From Sphingobium psychrophilum (GTDB lineage: Bacteria > Pseudomonadota > Alphaproteobacteria > Sphingomonadales > Sphingomonadaceae), in the NCBI RefSeq assembly GCF_012927105.1, contig NZ_JABBFV010000017.1, positions 1 to 64,000 of the forward strand: a DNA stretch of 64,000 nucleotides. Reading direction: 5' to 3'. This document shows positions 63,998 to 64,000 of this stretch, one piece after another (within the stretch, counting starts at the first letter, position 1; every line of letters starts with the position of its first letter). The notes beneath the pieces were generated by a model that worked only from the letters and a program-made list of their open reading frames with translations, was not told where the DNA came from and ran no database searches. The translations under genes and the position numbers were made by a program.

Positions 63998-64000
63998 CGC

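Overview
The window is high-GC alphaproteobacterial DNA, best matched by a sphingomonad (Sphingobium/Sphingomonas type). The evidence is the mutL / mreBCD-mrdA-rodA arrangement, a PhoD-type phosphatase with a Tat signal, STN-containing TonB-dependent receptors, and a class of lasso peptide cluster typical of Sphingomonadales and Caulobacterales.

Positions 1-10.8 kb are chromosomal core: phoD-like phosphatase, a MaoC-like protein, a small secreted protein, mutL, and the elongasome operon mreB-mreC-mreD-mrdA-rodA, in which most genes overlap by ATGA. A tRNA-Lys(CTT) at 10731-10806 follows. A tyrosine integrase ends 17 bp beyond it, so the tRNA 3' end is the probable attachment site of a mobile element.

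Positions 10.8 to about 50.4 kb form an integrative element. Its transfer end carries integrase, an excisionase-like HTH protein, a lytic transglycosylase, a MobF relaxase, a TraD coupling ATPase, a ribbon-helix-helix accessory protein and a small TraD-like protein. A set of island genes follows (two DUF2493 paralogues, DUF5983, DUF6117, DUF736, DUF2958, DUF932, a strawberry-notch helicase/methylase, a ParB-like protein and a Toprim protein). No type IV secretion channel genes are seen, so within this window it looks mobilizable rather than self-transmissible. Cargo includes a giant nuclease-TPR-GreAB-C-PIN protein with one frame break, a RES/Xre-like toxin-antitoxin pair, and a complete lasso peptide cluster.

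The lasso cluster (38.9-49.9 kb) is the most interesting system. A 46-aa precursor, a fused leader-binding/protease B protein and an Asn-synthetase-like cyclase read rightward. They converge on a leftward block of isopeptidase, STN-type TonB receptor, FecR anti-sigma factor and ECF sigma factor, followed by a leftward ABC exporter. Export, re-import and sensing, and hydrolysis are therefore all encoded together. A near-identical 16-bp palindromic element (TTGTCCGAYTTTCGGA) lies 80-95 bp upstream of both the precursor and the exporter, in the same orientation relative to each gene. This points to a shared regulator.

Positions 50.4-64 kb are a decayed zone. An HU gene is followed by an IS1380-like tail and a broken cobalamin block (cobD fragment, intact cobQ, frameshifted bluB, frameshifted and truncated cobT). 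A patchwork of IS21, IS1182, IS110, IS3, IS5, IS66 and ISL3 fragments follows, along with a second TonB-dependent receptor that has a clear terminator. Several frame breaks sit in G/C runs, so assembly or sequencing error needs to be excluded before calling true gene decay.
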